A DNA stretch of 64,000 bases, from assembly GCF_032884065.1 (NCBI RefSeq), contig NC_088872.1, positions 35,002,917 to 35,066,916 on the forward strand, written 5' to 3'. The DNA comes from Artemia franciscana (taxonomy: Eukaryota > Arthropoda > Branchiopoda > Anostraca > Artemiidae). The position numbers and the translations under genes are program-made. The notes beneath the pieces are model-generated. The model had not been told where the DNA came from. It ran no database searches and saw only the letters and a list, made by a program, of their open reading frames with translations. The number at the start of each line of letters is the position of its first letter. The stretch's first letter is position 1. Below are positions 12,297-24,112 of this stretch, one piece after another.

Positions 12297-12634
12297 AACT
12301 ATCTATCTATATTCACAGGTGGGACACAGGGACACAACTACAATGGCGCGTGACTAATATGGCACATAACGACTTACGCGCGCGGGGGGGCTTGGGGGGC
12401 GAAGCATATATAAATGACGACAGGGACACAGGGAATGTTCGATTAGCAATCACCATCAACAAAGCTCAAGGGCAATCATTAGAATAATGAGGTATAGATC
12501 TGAATTCAGATTGTTTTTCCCATGGACAATTATATGTTGCATGTTAAAGAGTCGGTAAACCTGACAATCTATTTATATGCACAGACAATGGGACAGCCAA
12601 GATTGTTTTATATTCGCAAGTTTTACGTAGTTAA
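12297..12634 (+). mobile_element. Helitron fragments: 3'-end piece and helicase tail
   Basis: 12310-12405 carries the CACAGGTGGGACACAGGGAC...GCGCGCGGGGGGG segment of a Helitron 3' end but lacks the final hairpins and CTAG. It runs on into ATATATAAATGACGACAGGG and a helicase tail (12440-12634) of the five-T subfamily that ends in TAA. A (TA)n tract follows at 12635-12750, then a 5' end (12751-12769) cut by the assembly gap. Confidence 0.72.
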
Positions 12635-12754
<120 letters not shown>

Positions 12755-12769
12755 AGTTGTCTGTCTGTG

Positions 12770-12869
12770 NNNNNNNNNNNNNNNNNNNNNNNNNNNNNNN
12801 NNNNNNNNNNNNNNNNNNNNNNNNNNNNNNNNNNNNNNNNNNNNNNNNNNNNNNNNNNNNNNNNNNNNN
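12770..12869. other. assembly gap, 100 N
   Basis: Exactly 100 unknown bases, the usual arbitrary scaffold-gap size. The left edge is inside a Helitron 5' end after a long TA tract; the right edge is in an unrelated interspersed repeat. Confidence 0.99.
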
Positions 12870-13262
12870 CTTTCAGTTGAAAAAACTCGTCCTTTTTTGT
12901 TAATAGTACACTTAAAACGGGGAAATTGTCGATAACTATTAATCATCGGCATAGTGTTAAAGCAATGGCATTTTCAACAGGTCAAACATATTAAGCACGC
13001 ATGCTTACGTTATTTCTTGTCATGTCGGTTCTTTTTTCGAAATCCAGTCTAACTTGTTCAGAATTTCAATCTTGAAAATAATGACACAGAAACTGCATGT
13101 TACCTTGGCATTGCCTACCTACAATTGGCAGATTGTTACGATACGAGAGGTCGTATTCTGAGGTACTTTAAAAGAAGGAGCATGTCAAAAAAAATTTCAA
13201 AGAAAAGAAATAGTCATATTAACGCCAAAATACAAAGGAAACATATTCGTATAGTATCAAAA
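12870..13262 (+). repeat. interspersed repeat family C, copy 1
   Basis: The stretch from CTTTCAGTTGAAAAAACTCG through CGGGGAAATTGTCGATAAC and GAAGGAGCATGTCAAAAA is found again, reversed, at about 24410-24800. Its middle is a diverged relative of family B. No coding frame is seen. Confidence 0.65.
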
Positions 13263-14835
13263 AGATATATCAAAAGAATCGGATTTTTATGCTGATTTTA
13301 AATACATAAGTTTCATCAAATTTAGTCTTTTTCATCAAAAGTTACGAGCCTGAAAAATTTGCTTTATTTTGGAAAATAGGGGAAAACATCCCCTAAAAGT
13401 CATAGGATCTTAACGAAAATCACACCATCGCATTCAGCGTATCAGAGAACCCTATAGAAAAAATTTCAAGGTCCAATCTACAAAAATGTGGAATTTCGTA
13501 TTTTTTGCCAGAAGACAAATCACGGGTGCGTGTTTATTTGTTTGTTTGTTGTTTTTTTTCCCCAGGGGTCATCGCATTGACCAAGTGGTCCTAGAGTGTT
13601 GCAAGAGGGCTCATTCTAACGGAAATGAAAAGTTTTAGTGCCCTTTCTAAGTGACCAAAAAAATTGGAGGGCACCTAGGCCCCCTCCCACGCTCATTTTT
13701 TCCCAAAGTCAACGGATCAAAATTTTGAGATAGCCATTTTGTTCCGCATAGTTGAAAACAATAATAACTATGTCTTTGGGGATGACTTACCCCCCTACAG
13801 TCCCTGGGGGAGGGGTTGCAAGTTACAAACTTTGACCAATGTTTACATACAGTAATGGTTACTGGGAAGTGTTCCGACGTTTTCAGGGGGATTTTTTGGT
13901 TTCGGTGTGGTGTTCAGGGGAGGGGGCTATATGGGAGGATCTTTCCTTGGAGAAAAATTTCATGGGGGAAGAGAAATTCAATGAAAAGGGCGCAGGATTT
14001 TCCAGCATTACTATTAAAAAAACAATGAAAATATATACACGAAAAAGTTTTTTCAATTGAAAGTAAAGAGAATCATTAAAACTTAAAACGAACAGAGATT
14101 ATTACGCATATGAAGGGTTCTAAAAATACTTTAGCATAAAGAGCGAGGTATTTAGGAGGAGATAAATACTTCGCTCTTTATGCTAAATTATTTTTAGTAA
14201 TTTCAACTATTTATTCTACGGCCTTTCTGATTCAGGGGTTGTTCTTAAAGAATTGGGTCAAAACAAGATTTAGTGTGAAGAGCGAGGTATTAACGAGGGG
14301 TCCAAACCCCTCATATATAAAATCAAAAATATAGATATATAAAAGTTTGTTACGTAAGTTAATTCTGAAGTTACGTATATCTTTTACTGATTAAAACGTT
14401 CGTTAAAAATTAAAAGTTCTAATTGCCTTTTTGAGTAAACGAAAACTTGGAGGGCAACTAGGCCTCCTTCCCCACCCCTTGTTTCTCAAAATCGTCTGAT
14501 CAAAACTAAGAGAAAGCCATTTAGCCAAAAAAAGAATTAATATGCAAATTTCATTTTAATAATTTATGTACGGAGAGCCAAAATCAGACATGTATCAATT
14601 CAAAAAACTTCAGAAATTAAATTAAAAAAAAAAGTTTTTTGAAATGAAAGTAAGGAGCGACATTAAAACTTAAAACGAACAGAAATTACTCCGTATATGA
14701 AAGGGGCCTTTCCTCCTCGACACCCCGCTCCTTGCGCTAAAGTTTGATTCTTTCTTGCAACTCTACTTTTTAAAACAATAAAAAACTTTAGCGTAAAGAG
14801 CGGAGCGTCAAGGAGGAAAAGTATTGTTCATGGCT
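13263..14835 (-). mobile_element. proposed Helentron-like (HINE) element, copy 1, hairpin end missing
   Basis: Matches 22440-24050 in the same direction over most of its length: ATCAAAAGAATCG, AAGTTACGAGCCTGA, AGGGCTCATTCTAACGGAAA, TTGGAGGGCA and the inverted-repeat block near 14640-14820. The hairpin terminus is absent here; the left edge is fused to family C. Strand is assigned by taking the hairpin as the 3' end. The palindrome arm at the right is cut where the secreted-gene duplication unit begins. No protein-coding frame is seen. Confidence 0.6.
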
Positions 14836-15240
14836 TGTGGAGGGACCAAATGTATGTAAATTCTAAGGATAAATTCGGCAGCTTCTTTATCCAAAGCTAG
14901 GTAGATATATCTACCTAGAATTTCTTTACAAGACCTTCCAGGGAGGGTGGCAATAGCCAGAAGATATTTTTGTTTAATTTTACTCCTAGTGTTGGAAAAA
15001 CTAGCTATAACCTATACAATAACTTTAGTTATTTCGTTTTTGTTGTCGCTTTTACACTAATTTGAATATTTTACTACTTTCTTTCAATAAATTTGATGTG
15101 CACAAAGAAATGCAGCTCTAATGCTAATAATCAATAATGGAATAAACTGCTAAAACAATACTAAGTGTGTTAAAAAAAAAACATTTAATTTAAAAATAAA
15201 TTACGTACAAAACTTTTGTAGCTTAAAAACTTCCTTTTCT

Positions 15241-16666
15241 CTAGCCCCAATACCGTCTGTGACCATAGCTGTACGGAGCGTATCCATATGATGGATATGA
15301 ATAACTATAAGTAGGGTAGTAATGACCATAATAATGATAAGGATAATAACTATAGTGATGTGTTTCTGCTCCTTTCAGATCTTCTTCGACAGGAGCTTCC
15401 AATTCAGATTCTTCTCTTCTCAGCCTGTAACTAGGATCGTCGAAGGAAAGATCACCTCTGTTAGCTGTTACCCCTCTTTTCATATCTTGAAAATCCCTAG
15501 CTTGTTCCTTTGGTTTATTTGGTTTGGCTAATACCGCAGTGACATAAAGGGCAACAAGTAGAATCTAGAAAAAAAGTATTTATATTGATATAGATAGGTA
15601 TGTTAAAATCTGTATATATCCTTTGGACAAAAAGAAACAATACAAAAAAGAAACAAGAACAAAAAGAAAAATCAAGAGCAAAGTTCAATATGAATGTTAT
15701 GTAAGGATTTGTAAGTTCTAATGCCAAATTCAACAGGAATATCAATTATGCATCCAAAATTTATAAAGGTTATTCTTGAATAAGTTTTATTACCCATCTT
15801 AGCTTATTTTGGATTTTGGAAAGAGCCTATAAAGAAAATAGTGACAAATTTTTCTTAATGAAATGTTTATTGAGTTCTAAAATTTGATTTGGGGATTTAT
15901 TACATAGGACATCTATTTAAGGAACTAAAAATCCAATCCGAAAATGCGGCTTTAGAATAAAATGTTTCAATAGTGTTTTGAATACCAGTAGGTAAAAAGA
16001 TGAAATGATAGACCGTTCAAAAGACTTTTTTAAACAGGTTCGTCGATTTTAACTTTCCAGATTAAATTATAAGAAGCAAAAAAAGGAAAAAATACGATAT
16101 AATAAAATTGGTGCTGTTAAAGTCCTCTATGCTAAAGAGAAATCAGTAAAGCATTTTAATTTGAAAAATTTCTAACGTTCAAATATTTCAAAGAGCCTGC
16201 TGAAACGAATAGAAATTGAGAGAAAAGTTCAAAATACATAGGATAAAAGTAATGTTCAAAAAATCAAAATAAAGGGGCATTACTTCATTATTAACAAAAA
16301 AAAATAAAAATATTGCCAAGTAAAATAGAAATATACATGTCAGTTAACTGACCCACGGTAAATGCGATAAAACTACATTTGCTTTGAATAAATCAAGACA
16401 TTTTTTAACAAGATTTATTTTGCATCCAAATAAGTTCAATTATAATTGTTGTTCAAATCTTAAATATTCATTAAAATTTCAGCTTTCATAAAGTAATTTG
16501 CTATAATTTGATTTATTTATTTGGTTAAACCATGTTACTTTGAAATAATTGATATCTCAAAAGTTTTCGAAAATGAATTTCATGAATTTCAGGTTGGCTA
16601 CAAAGCTCCTAACAAAAACTAATCTACAAATTAAAATGACAGTAATAGGCTACTCACATATTTCAT
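15241..16666 (-). CDS. small secreted Tyr/His/Gly-rich protein, copy 1 (two exons, complete)
   Basis: Minus-strand gene: exon 1 codes MKY (16666-16658) and ends ATGAAATAT|gtgag; the intron is 16657-15565 (1093 bases), ending tttttctag; exon 2 is 15564-15241. The joined frame is 110 residues: signal peptide MKYILLVALYVTAVLA with a likely cut before KPNKPKEQ, then DMKRGVTANRG, an acidic segment (SELEAPVEEDLKGAE), and a tail with 16 Tyr and 5 His in 39 residues, including YPSYGYAPYSYG, ending RRYWG-stop. KR, LRR and RR could be prohormone cleavage sites and the final Gly could be an amide donor. Tyr-rich secreted proteins also occur in cuticle, eggshell and adhesives, and as antimicrobial peptides. 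The exact family is not recognised. A TATA box and TCAGT initiator lie upstream; ATTAAA lies downstream. Confidence 0.85.
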
Positions 16667-16712
16667 TATTACTAATTTTCTGGAAAACAACCAACTTCGA
16701 CTAAAAGATTCA

Positions 16713-16747
16713 ACTGATAATGTAAACTAAAGAAGTCCTTATATATA
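16713..16747 (-). promoter_or_regulatory. core promoter of secreted gene copy 1
   Basis: On the minus strand TATATATAAGG begins at 16747 and the arthropod initiator TCAGT spans 16717-16713 with its A at 16715, giving TATA at about -30 to -32. The ATG follows 49 bases after the predicted start. The same pair is kept in copies 2 and 3. Confidence 0.78.
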
Positions 16748-17473
16748 TTTGAAAATACAGGCTATATTTTCCTAAATCAAACTAGTTTCAGGTGAAAAGA
16801 TACCGGGGACTTTTACAATTGACGCTGAATGTCGCAGCGGTTAAGAACCGAGATTGATTGAAAACAAAGAAGTGGTACAATATCTATTAGGGGAGAGCCC
16901 TATCAAAAGCGAGATATTTGGGTAAATCAGTGCAAAAATAAAGGTTAAATGTAATTCTAGATTTTTGGGGTGAGAGGGAGATATATTTATATGTTTTATT
17001 GCTCCTGATTTTACGGGGAGGAATATAGCTTTATCCCTCTATAATAATGCCACTGCGAGCCAAGACTATGAATTTATTATGCATGCCAATTAGTTTTTAC
17101 ATAATGTGTAAAAGTTGCTACCATCAACTTACTAAAATTATGACAGAAGAAGGAACAATTGTCAAAGTTTGACCTTTTATATTTTTAAAGTGTTTCTTCT
17201 TAAAAGGGTTTGAAGAATAGTGAAAAATGACTTGAATTCAAAACCCTTCATTGTTCAATACTTGCCTTCTGAAAATATCCCTGCTCTTACTCTTACAGCT
17301 CTTCACCTTGCAGCCAGGGCCGCAAAAAGATCATCAAAATACTACCGGAAAAACGATTGCCAGAAGTAGTGACAGAAGCTGCCAGAAGTAATTGCCGAAA
17401 GTTGTTAGACGCAATTACTTAATTCAAAAATGATGCAGCTTCCCCAATTTTTTTAATTTTTTTTACTTTCGAG

Positions 17474-17623
17474 ATGGCCCGTAAAGTGTTCGCAAGCAAA
17501 TCAAAATTTTCTGGTTCTAAGATTTTCAAATTCGAATCTGCAACAAAGTACTGTCGTGGTATTCTCAGTCAAGCGAGAGACAAGTTCGGCGTTAAAAAGA
17601 TTGGTCAGATTACGGTCAGGTAA
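17474..17623 (+). CDS. short MARKVF frame, possible first coding exon, copy A
   Basis: A 49-codon frame starting MARKVFASKSKFSGSKIF, basic and rich in Ser/Lys/Phe, ends at TAA; alternatively GTCAG|GTAATC at 17619/17620 could be a splice donor within its last codons. It is preceded by TTTCGAG in both this copy and the one at 59985 (minus strand). The divergent position relative to the secreted gene (starts about 0.76 kb apart) would allow a shared regulatory region. I do not recognise the family. Continuation exons are not evident because LINE-A follows within 400 bases. Copy B keeps the start but stops early, so this may be a duplicated gene fragment. Confidence 0.35.
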   Translation: MARKVFASKSKFSGSKIFKFESATKYCRGILSQARDKFGVKKIGQITVR

Positions 17624-18025
17624 TCACAAAGGTTTGTGAAAGGTCACAAACCTTTGTTCATCTTTACTTCTTTTTGTAACTTATTTTGCGATTATGTATG
17701 CGTTTTGTTCGGCTTCGTAAAAGGGTTTTATTGTTTTTGCTTTGTTTCAATATGTCATTTTTTTTCTTTCTGTGAACGTTTGCTTGTTTGAATACGGAGG
17801 ACGTATGATTTATGGTTATGTTCTACTTTTAAGATTTTCAAGTAACTGTCCATATTTAATTATAAGGATTCATGCTATTCCACCGCTTTATTAAACCGAA
17901 TGTCTACTGTAGAAAGAGATCAGCTTGATGTTGGAGGTTTATTAAATTAGACGATTGTGAATAATGATCCTGTGATTAACTTTACTTTTTTCATTTAAAC
18001 AGTATTTTTTTAACAAATTTTCGGT

Positions 18026-20170
18026 TTGCTAAGGATAGGTGGGGGGGGGTTCTCACTGTTTCAGTTAAATACTGAAGGACTAATTTCTTCTTTTAAACAA
18101 CTTAAAATGCTGATGGATGATTTGCAGCCACATGTTGTTTGTCTGTGTGAGACTCTTTTGGATGTCTCTAATGATTCAGGGTTTGATTTGCCTGGTTGTT
18201 TGACTGAACGATTGAGCCGGGTTCGAATAGGAGAGGGAGGGTCTTGCTCTTCATGTTTCAGATAAATTTGCATATTCCATTCGTAGAGATTTTTTTTTGG
18301 AATGTAGAAGAAGTTTTCGAATAACTAATTTGTTGAAATTTCAGTCTTAGGAAAAAGGTTGGTTGTTGCTGAGGTTTATCGTGCTCCAAGTGGTTCTGTA
18401 CCAGATATTCTTGTATATTCTTAATTAAACAGTAAAATTGGTCTAAAATCAGCCTTTTCAGAGGGTTGTCATGGGCAATTCTAACTTAAATCCTTTGGAT
18501 TATTTTTATGTGTCATTATACTTTCTCGCTTTAAAGCTTTTTTATGGTATGTTACCAAAGATGTTTAAAGCAACAGGAGTAACTGGTCTGTAATGCTGCA
18601 AATCTGAAACCCCTTATTATTTTTTTTTGGAATGTAGAAGAAGTTTTCGAATGACTAATTTGTTGAAACTTCAGTCTCAAGAAAAAGGTTGGTTGTTGCT
18701 GAAGTTTATCGTGCTCCAAGTGGTTCTGTACCAGATATTCTTGTATATTCTTAATTAAACAATAAAATTCGTCTAAAATCAGCCTTTTCAGAGGGTTGTC
18801 ATGGGTAATTCTAACTTAAATCCTTTGGATTACTCTTATGTGTCATTATACTTTCTCGCTTTAAAACTTTTTTATGGTATGTTGCCAAAGATGTTTATAG
18901 CAACAGGAGCAACTGAGACAAAAGTCATTCTAAATAATAATATTTATCCTTCTATACCAATTCTTAGTAGGTGTGTCTTGGTAAACGACCTTTCATACCA
19001 CTTTCCTATTTTTTCGGAATTAACCCTTGAAAAAATTTTTCACATTAAATTTCTATTTTCATATTAATTTAAATTTTTTCACATTAGCTTTGAAAAAAAA
19101 ACTTCGAAAACAACATTAAAAAAAGTATGGGGTGAGTCTGAATCTATAACAGATTTTGATACATGTTTTATTTGTTTTATGATTCAGTGAGGTCTGTAAT
19201 ACTGCAAATCTGAAACCCCTTATTATGACTAAAAAATCAGAGTTTTTAAGCCCTAGGATGACTCCCATTTTACTCAAGATTCAGAAAACAAAAAAATTAT
19301 TTTAGTCAGACAAATTTGTAGGATTTTTTTCCACTACAAGATGCTTCGTCCTCAGGCCCAGATAATATTCCTACTAGGGTTCTCAACTTCATTTTACAAG
19401 AAATTGTCACACCTTTAACAGAACGTGTTTAAGCTTCTTTTGATCGATATTTTCCCATCTATCACTTAAAAGTACTAGAGAAATATTTCTGTTTAAATGT
19501 AGCTCAAGGAGTAATCCTTGAAATTACAGACCTATCTTTCTCTTGTCAGTTTTCAGCAAGACTTATGAAAAGGCCCTAATTTCTAGACTCAAAAGCATCC
19601 TTGATGCAAAACAGTTTCTTTGTGACTTTCAATTGGGGTTTCATACCAGTAACCCAATTAAGAATGCGTGTGCTTTGCTCCTTAGTTTCATTATCTCAGC
19701 CTTAGACTCTGGTTTAATGTTTGCTGTTTTTTTTTTTTTTTATTGGACGTTAATAAGAATTATGACGAAATAGAACATGCCATTCTTCTCGTAAAACTTG
19801 GCTTAAAAGGACTAATAAAATCGTTAACCCTTTGCTCCATTCCTGTTTGTGGAGTGAATTTTCTTATTGGCGAGAACCCTCTAAATGTCTTTAAGGTTGA
19901 AAATGGAGTCTCCCAAGGATGTATCCTGGGTATAATACTATTTTTTTTATATCAATGATATTTTTCATACATTAAAGATATTTTTTCCAATGTCTTATTA
20001 CCATTTGTGTCACCCTAACCGTGTTGATGAAACAAGGAGTCAGTCCAACTCCAATGCCTTTGCTCCAACTTAGTCAAACCTAGTTGCCTTTGCTGATGAA
20101 GGTACGCTTGCTACGCTGGGATTTGACCAAGTTTGCTTGAATAAAAATCCTCTTTCTCTGTTTGAGAGAG
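18026..20170 (+). mobile_element. LINE-A, non-LTR retrotransposon ORF2 remnant, arm 1
   Basis: Endonuclease traces: LNTEGLISSFKQLKMLMDDL, PHVVCLCETLL, NSNLNPLDYSYVSL (a diverged GDFN site) and LVNDLSYHFPIF (SDH-type motif), from about 18060 to 19030. Reverse transcriptase traces: VFSKTYEKALISRLKSILDA, QLGFHTSNPIKNACALLLSF, NGVSQGCILGIILF and VAFADEGTLATLGFD (about 19540-20130). Thus the usual F/Y-x-D-D site reads FADE. Frames are broken at several places, so the element is dead. Order EN then RT places it with CR1/Jockey-type LINEs; the clade is not resolved. The sister copy is at 57500-59370. Confidence 0.82.
18292..18925 (+). repeat. 330-base tandem duplication within LINE-A endonuclease
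   Basis: GGAATGTAGAAGAAGTTTTC starts near 18299 and again near 18629, and the following 300 bases match with few changes. The second unit keeps better frame (GNSNLNPLD). The sister LINE-A at 57500-59370 has a single unit, so the duplication arose after the arms separated. Confidence 0.8.
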
Positions 20171-20179
20171 AGTCAGATT

Positions 20180-20660
20180 TGCTCTGGCTCCCTCTGTCAA
20201 AATGAATTCATCCCTCCCTCAAAAATATCTATCTCCTCCCTCCAAACAAAATTGCCCTTCAATTAAAATAAATAGTCCTACCATATGAACAAACTCATCT
20301 CTCTATCTGTCATCCTCCAATCAAAATAATCTCATCCCTCATTCACTCATCCCTCTATAAAAAAACATCCTCCGATCAAAATAATTTCAGCCCTTGTTCA
20401 CTCATCCCTGTATCAAAACAAACCAGAGACATTATAAAACAAATTCATTTCTCCGCCATTAACCCCTCTATCAAATTCAGCTCTCTTCCTTCTTTTCAAA
20501 CAAACCCATCCGTCCATCAAAGCAAAATCATTCCTCAGTCTCTTATCCCTCCGTCAAGAAAAACTTATCCTTCATTGTGCAATCCCTACATCCTTCATCC
20601 CCCATTAAAAACTGAATCCCTCCATTCCTCATCCTTCCGTCAAATTGAGGGATAACTTTT
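20180..20660 (+). repeat. degenerate CT-rich minisatellite
   Basis: Repeated variants of CATCCCTCCATCAAAATAA-like units, irregular length of about 20-40 bases, strongly pyrimidine-rich in the C/T parts. It begins at the 3' end of LINE-A and has no clear counterpart beside the sister LINE-A, so it expanded or was lost on one arm. Confidence 0.7.
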
Positions 20661-20929
20661 TTATGGAGAGATGTCGCAGGGATTAATTGTTCATTTTTAT
20701 CTTAAAACCAGAAATTATATCGGTTACCGCTATTTGTTTTATTGAAGAATGCCTAACGAAATGTTTTGAACATTTTATAGCCAGATAGGTCTAATACGAT
20801 TAATTCTAGACTATGCCCAGGAAATGTTTTTTCTTGAAATTTGTCTCATATCAGAATGTTTCAGTCACTTCTAGTTTAGCTGTCCCCCCTCTAATCTATC
20901 CTAGATCTTGGATATAATCTAACGTCTTG

Positions 20930-21460
20930 TCAAAAAGTTATTTCTATTATTATACGGCATTATGAACAGCTGCTAGTTAGAAATATGCCAACTTCAAAAA
21001 TGACGAAAACTGTCAAAATAAGTTAATTTTTATGGTATGGAAAAGGTTTATATCCAGGTGTTAATCACGAAAATTGGAGAACGGCCTATCGCTTCTCGAT
21101 TCTATGTCCGTTAGCTTTTGAAAGAAAACAATTGTAAAAGATACTTTTATTAAAAAAAAACTTTTTGTACATTCACTGAAAAACTAACTTTTAGGAGAGG
21201 GGGGCCCTCTCCTATCTTAGAGCTTGGATATATTCTAGCGTCACAAAAAACATTTTTTTTATTATTATTCGGCATTATGAATAGCTGCTAGTTAGAAATA
21301 TGCCAAGTTTAAAAATGACGGATACTGTCAAAATTAGTAAATTTTTATGCATGGAAAAGGCAATATCCAGGTATCAATCACGTAAATTGGAGAATGACCG
21401 ATCGCTTCTCGATTCTCTGTCCCGTTAGCTTTTGAAAAAAAAACGATTTTGAAGGATATT
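20930..21460 (+). repeat. tandem pair, offset about 315 bases
   Basis: GCATTATGAACAGCTGCTAG and following sequence near 20957 recurs with changes near 21272, up to the CGCTTCTCGATTCT segment. The second unit and its continuation to about 21890 are related to 29040-29312 plus 31021-31480. This is the same ancestral repeat, interrupted there by an insertion. Confidence 0.7.
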
Positions 21461-21903
21461 TTTATTCACAAAAAAAATTTTACGTTTAGTGAAAATACTA
21501 ACACGTCAAATTTACCCTCTCCTCCAGAACTTTAAAGATACATTATGTTCTCGTGTCTATATTTCTTTGATTTAACATCATTTTCGGACACACTCGAGTT
21601 AAACTTGAGGGGACTTTGAAAATTAAAAGATAGCCTTTTTGGGTACAAGCATAGAATTGAAAATACTGAGAAGGAAACATGTTACGAAAACAATTCTTAC
21701 TTCATACTGTGCAGAAAAATTGTAGTTAACACATTTAGGATTTTCTTCCTCTGCATTTTACTCCCCAACATCCCAAAACATAAAAATATATAACCAAAAT
21801 TATATTCCCTGGATTTTGCCATGGACCATTCTTGTTTCAACCTGGTTGAAATGTGCGGTGAGCCCAAATCAAAACATGCATTTATTAAAAAAGGTGCCGA
21901 AAA

Positions 21904-22190
21904 TAAATAAAAAAATGTTTTTTAAACTGCAAGTAAGGAGTGACATTAAAACTTAAAACGAACAGAAATTATTCCGTACATAAAAGGGCTGACCCCTCCT
22001 CAACGCCTCACTCTTTACGCTAAAGTTTCTTATTGTTTTAAAAAGTAGAGCTGAGAGAAAGAGTCAAACTTTAGCGTAAAGTGCCAGGCGTTGAGGAGGG
22101 GTCAACCCCTTTTATATACGGAATAATTTCTGTTCGTTTTAAGTTTCAATGTCGGTCCTTATTTGCAGTTTAAAAAACTTATTTTTTTAT
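21904..22190. repeat. stand-alone long palindrome
   Basis: Arms of about 120 bases (AAAAAATGTTTTTTAAACTG... and its complement ending near 22190) meet near a short spacer around 22040-22065. It carries the AAGTAAGGAG, CTTAAAACGAACAG and CTCTTTACGCTAAAG blocks found at the palindrome end of the proposed Helentron-like elements. Here the palindrome stands without the rest of the element, so it can exist as an independent foldback unit. Confidence 0.75.
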
Positions 22191-22355
22191 GTATTACCTT
22201 AAACAAAAGCAAAGTTCATTGTATGTAGCTTTTTCTTAATCAAAATTTTTGCAATGATTTTTTTTTATGAGCCTTTAGTTTTAAATGTAGTATTATAACT
22301 CTGAGAAAAAACTATGGTACGGTAACATTATGTTAACAAGATATCATCATGCATA

Positions 22356-24112
22356 TCAAACAGTTCGTGGTAACGAACTGTAGTAAGGAGCGACCCGGCT
22401 CAATAATAACCAAAACTCTAAAAAATTGAATTTTGATATCAATAGCTACATCAAAAGAATCGCATTTTAATGCTGATATTAAATATATAAGTTTCATCAA
22501 GTTTAGTCTTACCCATCAAAAGTTACGAGCCTGAGAAAATTTGCCTTATTTAAGAAAATAGGGAGAAACACCCCCTAAAAGTCGTAGGATCTTAACGAAA
22601 ATGACACCATCAGATTCAGCGTATCAGAGAACCCTACTATTGAAGTTTCAAGCTCCTATTTACAAAAATGTGGAATTTTGTATTTTTTGCCAGAAGACAA
22701 ATCACGGGTGCGTGTTTATTTGTTTGTTTTTTTTTTTTTTTTTCTTTTCCCCAGGGGTCATCGTATCGACCAAGTGGTCCTAGAATGTCGCAAGAGGGCT
22801 CATTCTAACGGAAATGAAAAGTTCTAGTGCCCTTTTTAAGTGACCAAAAAAATTGGAGGGCATCTAGGCCCCCTCCCACGCTCATTTTTTCCCAAAGTCA
22901 ACGGATCAAAATTTTGAGATAGCCATTTTGTTCGGCATAGTCGAAAACCATAATAACTATGTCTTTGGGGGTGACTTACTCCCCCAAAATCCCTGCGGGA
23001 GGGGCTGCAAGTTACAAACTTTGACCAGTGTTTACATATAGTAATGGTTATTGGGAAGTGTACAGACGTTTTCAGGGGGATTTTATTTTTTTTTTGGGGT
23101 GGGGCTGAGGAGAGGGGGCTATGTTGGAGGATCTTTACTTGGAGGAATCTGTTATGGGGGAAGAAAAATTCAATGAAAAGGGCGCAGGGTTCTCTAGCAT
23201 TACTATAAGAAAACAATGAAAAATAAACATGAAAACGTTTTTTCAAATGAAAGGAAGAAGTAGCATTGAAACTTAAAACGAACAGAGATAATTACGCATA
23301 TGAGGGGTTCTAAAAATACTTTAGCATAAAGAGCGAGGTATTTAGGAGGAGATAAATACCTTGCTCTTTATGCTAAAGTATTTTTAGTAATTTCAACTAT
23401 TTATTCTACGGCCTTTCTGATTCAGGGGTCATTCTTAAAGAATTGGGACAAAACTTACGATTTAGTGTAAAGAGCGAGGTATTAACGAGGGTACAAACCC
23501 CCTCGTATACATAATAAAAATATAAGGTTATGAAAGTTTGTTACCTAAGTTAATTCTTAGGTTACGTGTATTTTTTACTAATAAAAACGTTCATTAAAAA
23601 TTAAAAGTTCTAGTTGCCTTTTTAAGTAACCGAAAAATTGGAGGGCAACTAGGCCTCCTTCTACACCCCTTATTTCTCAAAATCGTCTGATCAAAACTAA
23701 GAGAAAGCCATTTAGCCAAAAAAAGAATTAATATACAAGTTTCATTTTAATAATTTATGTGCAGAGAGCCAAAACCAAACATGCATTAATTCAAAAACGT
23801 TCAGAAATTAAATAAAAAAAAAACTAATTTTTTTAGCTGAAAGTAAGGAGCGATATTAAAACTTAAAACGAACAGAAATTACTCCGTATATGAAATGGGT
23901 TGTCCCCTCCGCAATCCCTCGCTCTTTACGCTGAAGTTTGACTCTTTGCCACAATTCTACATTTTAAAACAATTAAAAGCTTTAGCGTAAAGAGCGAGGG
24001 ATTGCGGAGGGGACAACCCATTTCATATACGGAGTAATTTCTGTTCGTTTTAAGTTTTAATATCGCTCCTTACTTTCAGCTAAAAAAATTAGTTTTTTTT
24101 ATTTAATTATGA
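22356..24112 (-). mobile_element. proposed Helentron-like (HINE) element, copy 2, near full length
   Basis: One end is TCAAA plus a hairpin with arms CAGTTCGT and ACGAACTG around GGTA (22361-22380), directly followed by AGTAAGGAGCGAC. The other end is a long palindrome (about 23815-24102) whose outermost part carries the inverted copy TCGCTCCTTACTTTC. Taking the hairpin as 3', this is the order described for Helitron2/Helentron elements: 5' inverted repeat at the tip and its partner just inside a 3' stem-loop. The 1.75 kb interior has only broken short frames. Family members lie at 13263, 27831, 29313 and 35481. Confidence 0.62.

Larger units (their letters stand above)
14836..21150. repeat. 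large inverted duplication, arm 1
   Basis: From CTTGTGGAGGGACCAAATG to AAAACTGTCAAAATAAGTTA this block shares gene copy 1, its flanks, the MARKVF exon, LINE-A and the segment downstream of LINE-A with 57000-62120 in reverse order and orientation. The arms differ by many substitutions and indels, so the duplication is not recent. Copies 2 and 3 share only the gene and its near flanks with it. Confidence 0.75.

Noticed and set aside
15515-15745. Hydrophobic frames overlapping the intron of the secreted genes (also 33660, 50995, 61190)
   Set aside because: They read through the intron and the exon 2 border. The splice model with MKY plus exon 2 explains conservation better.
22836-23246. 136-codon minus frame inside a proposed Helentron-like element
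   Set aside because: Broken in the other copies of the element at the equivalent place, with no motif.
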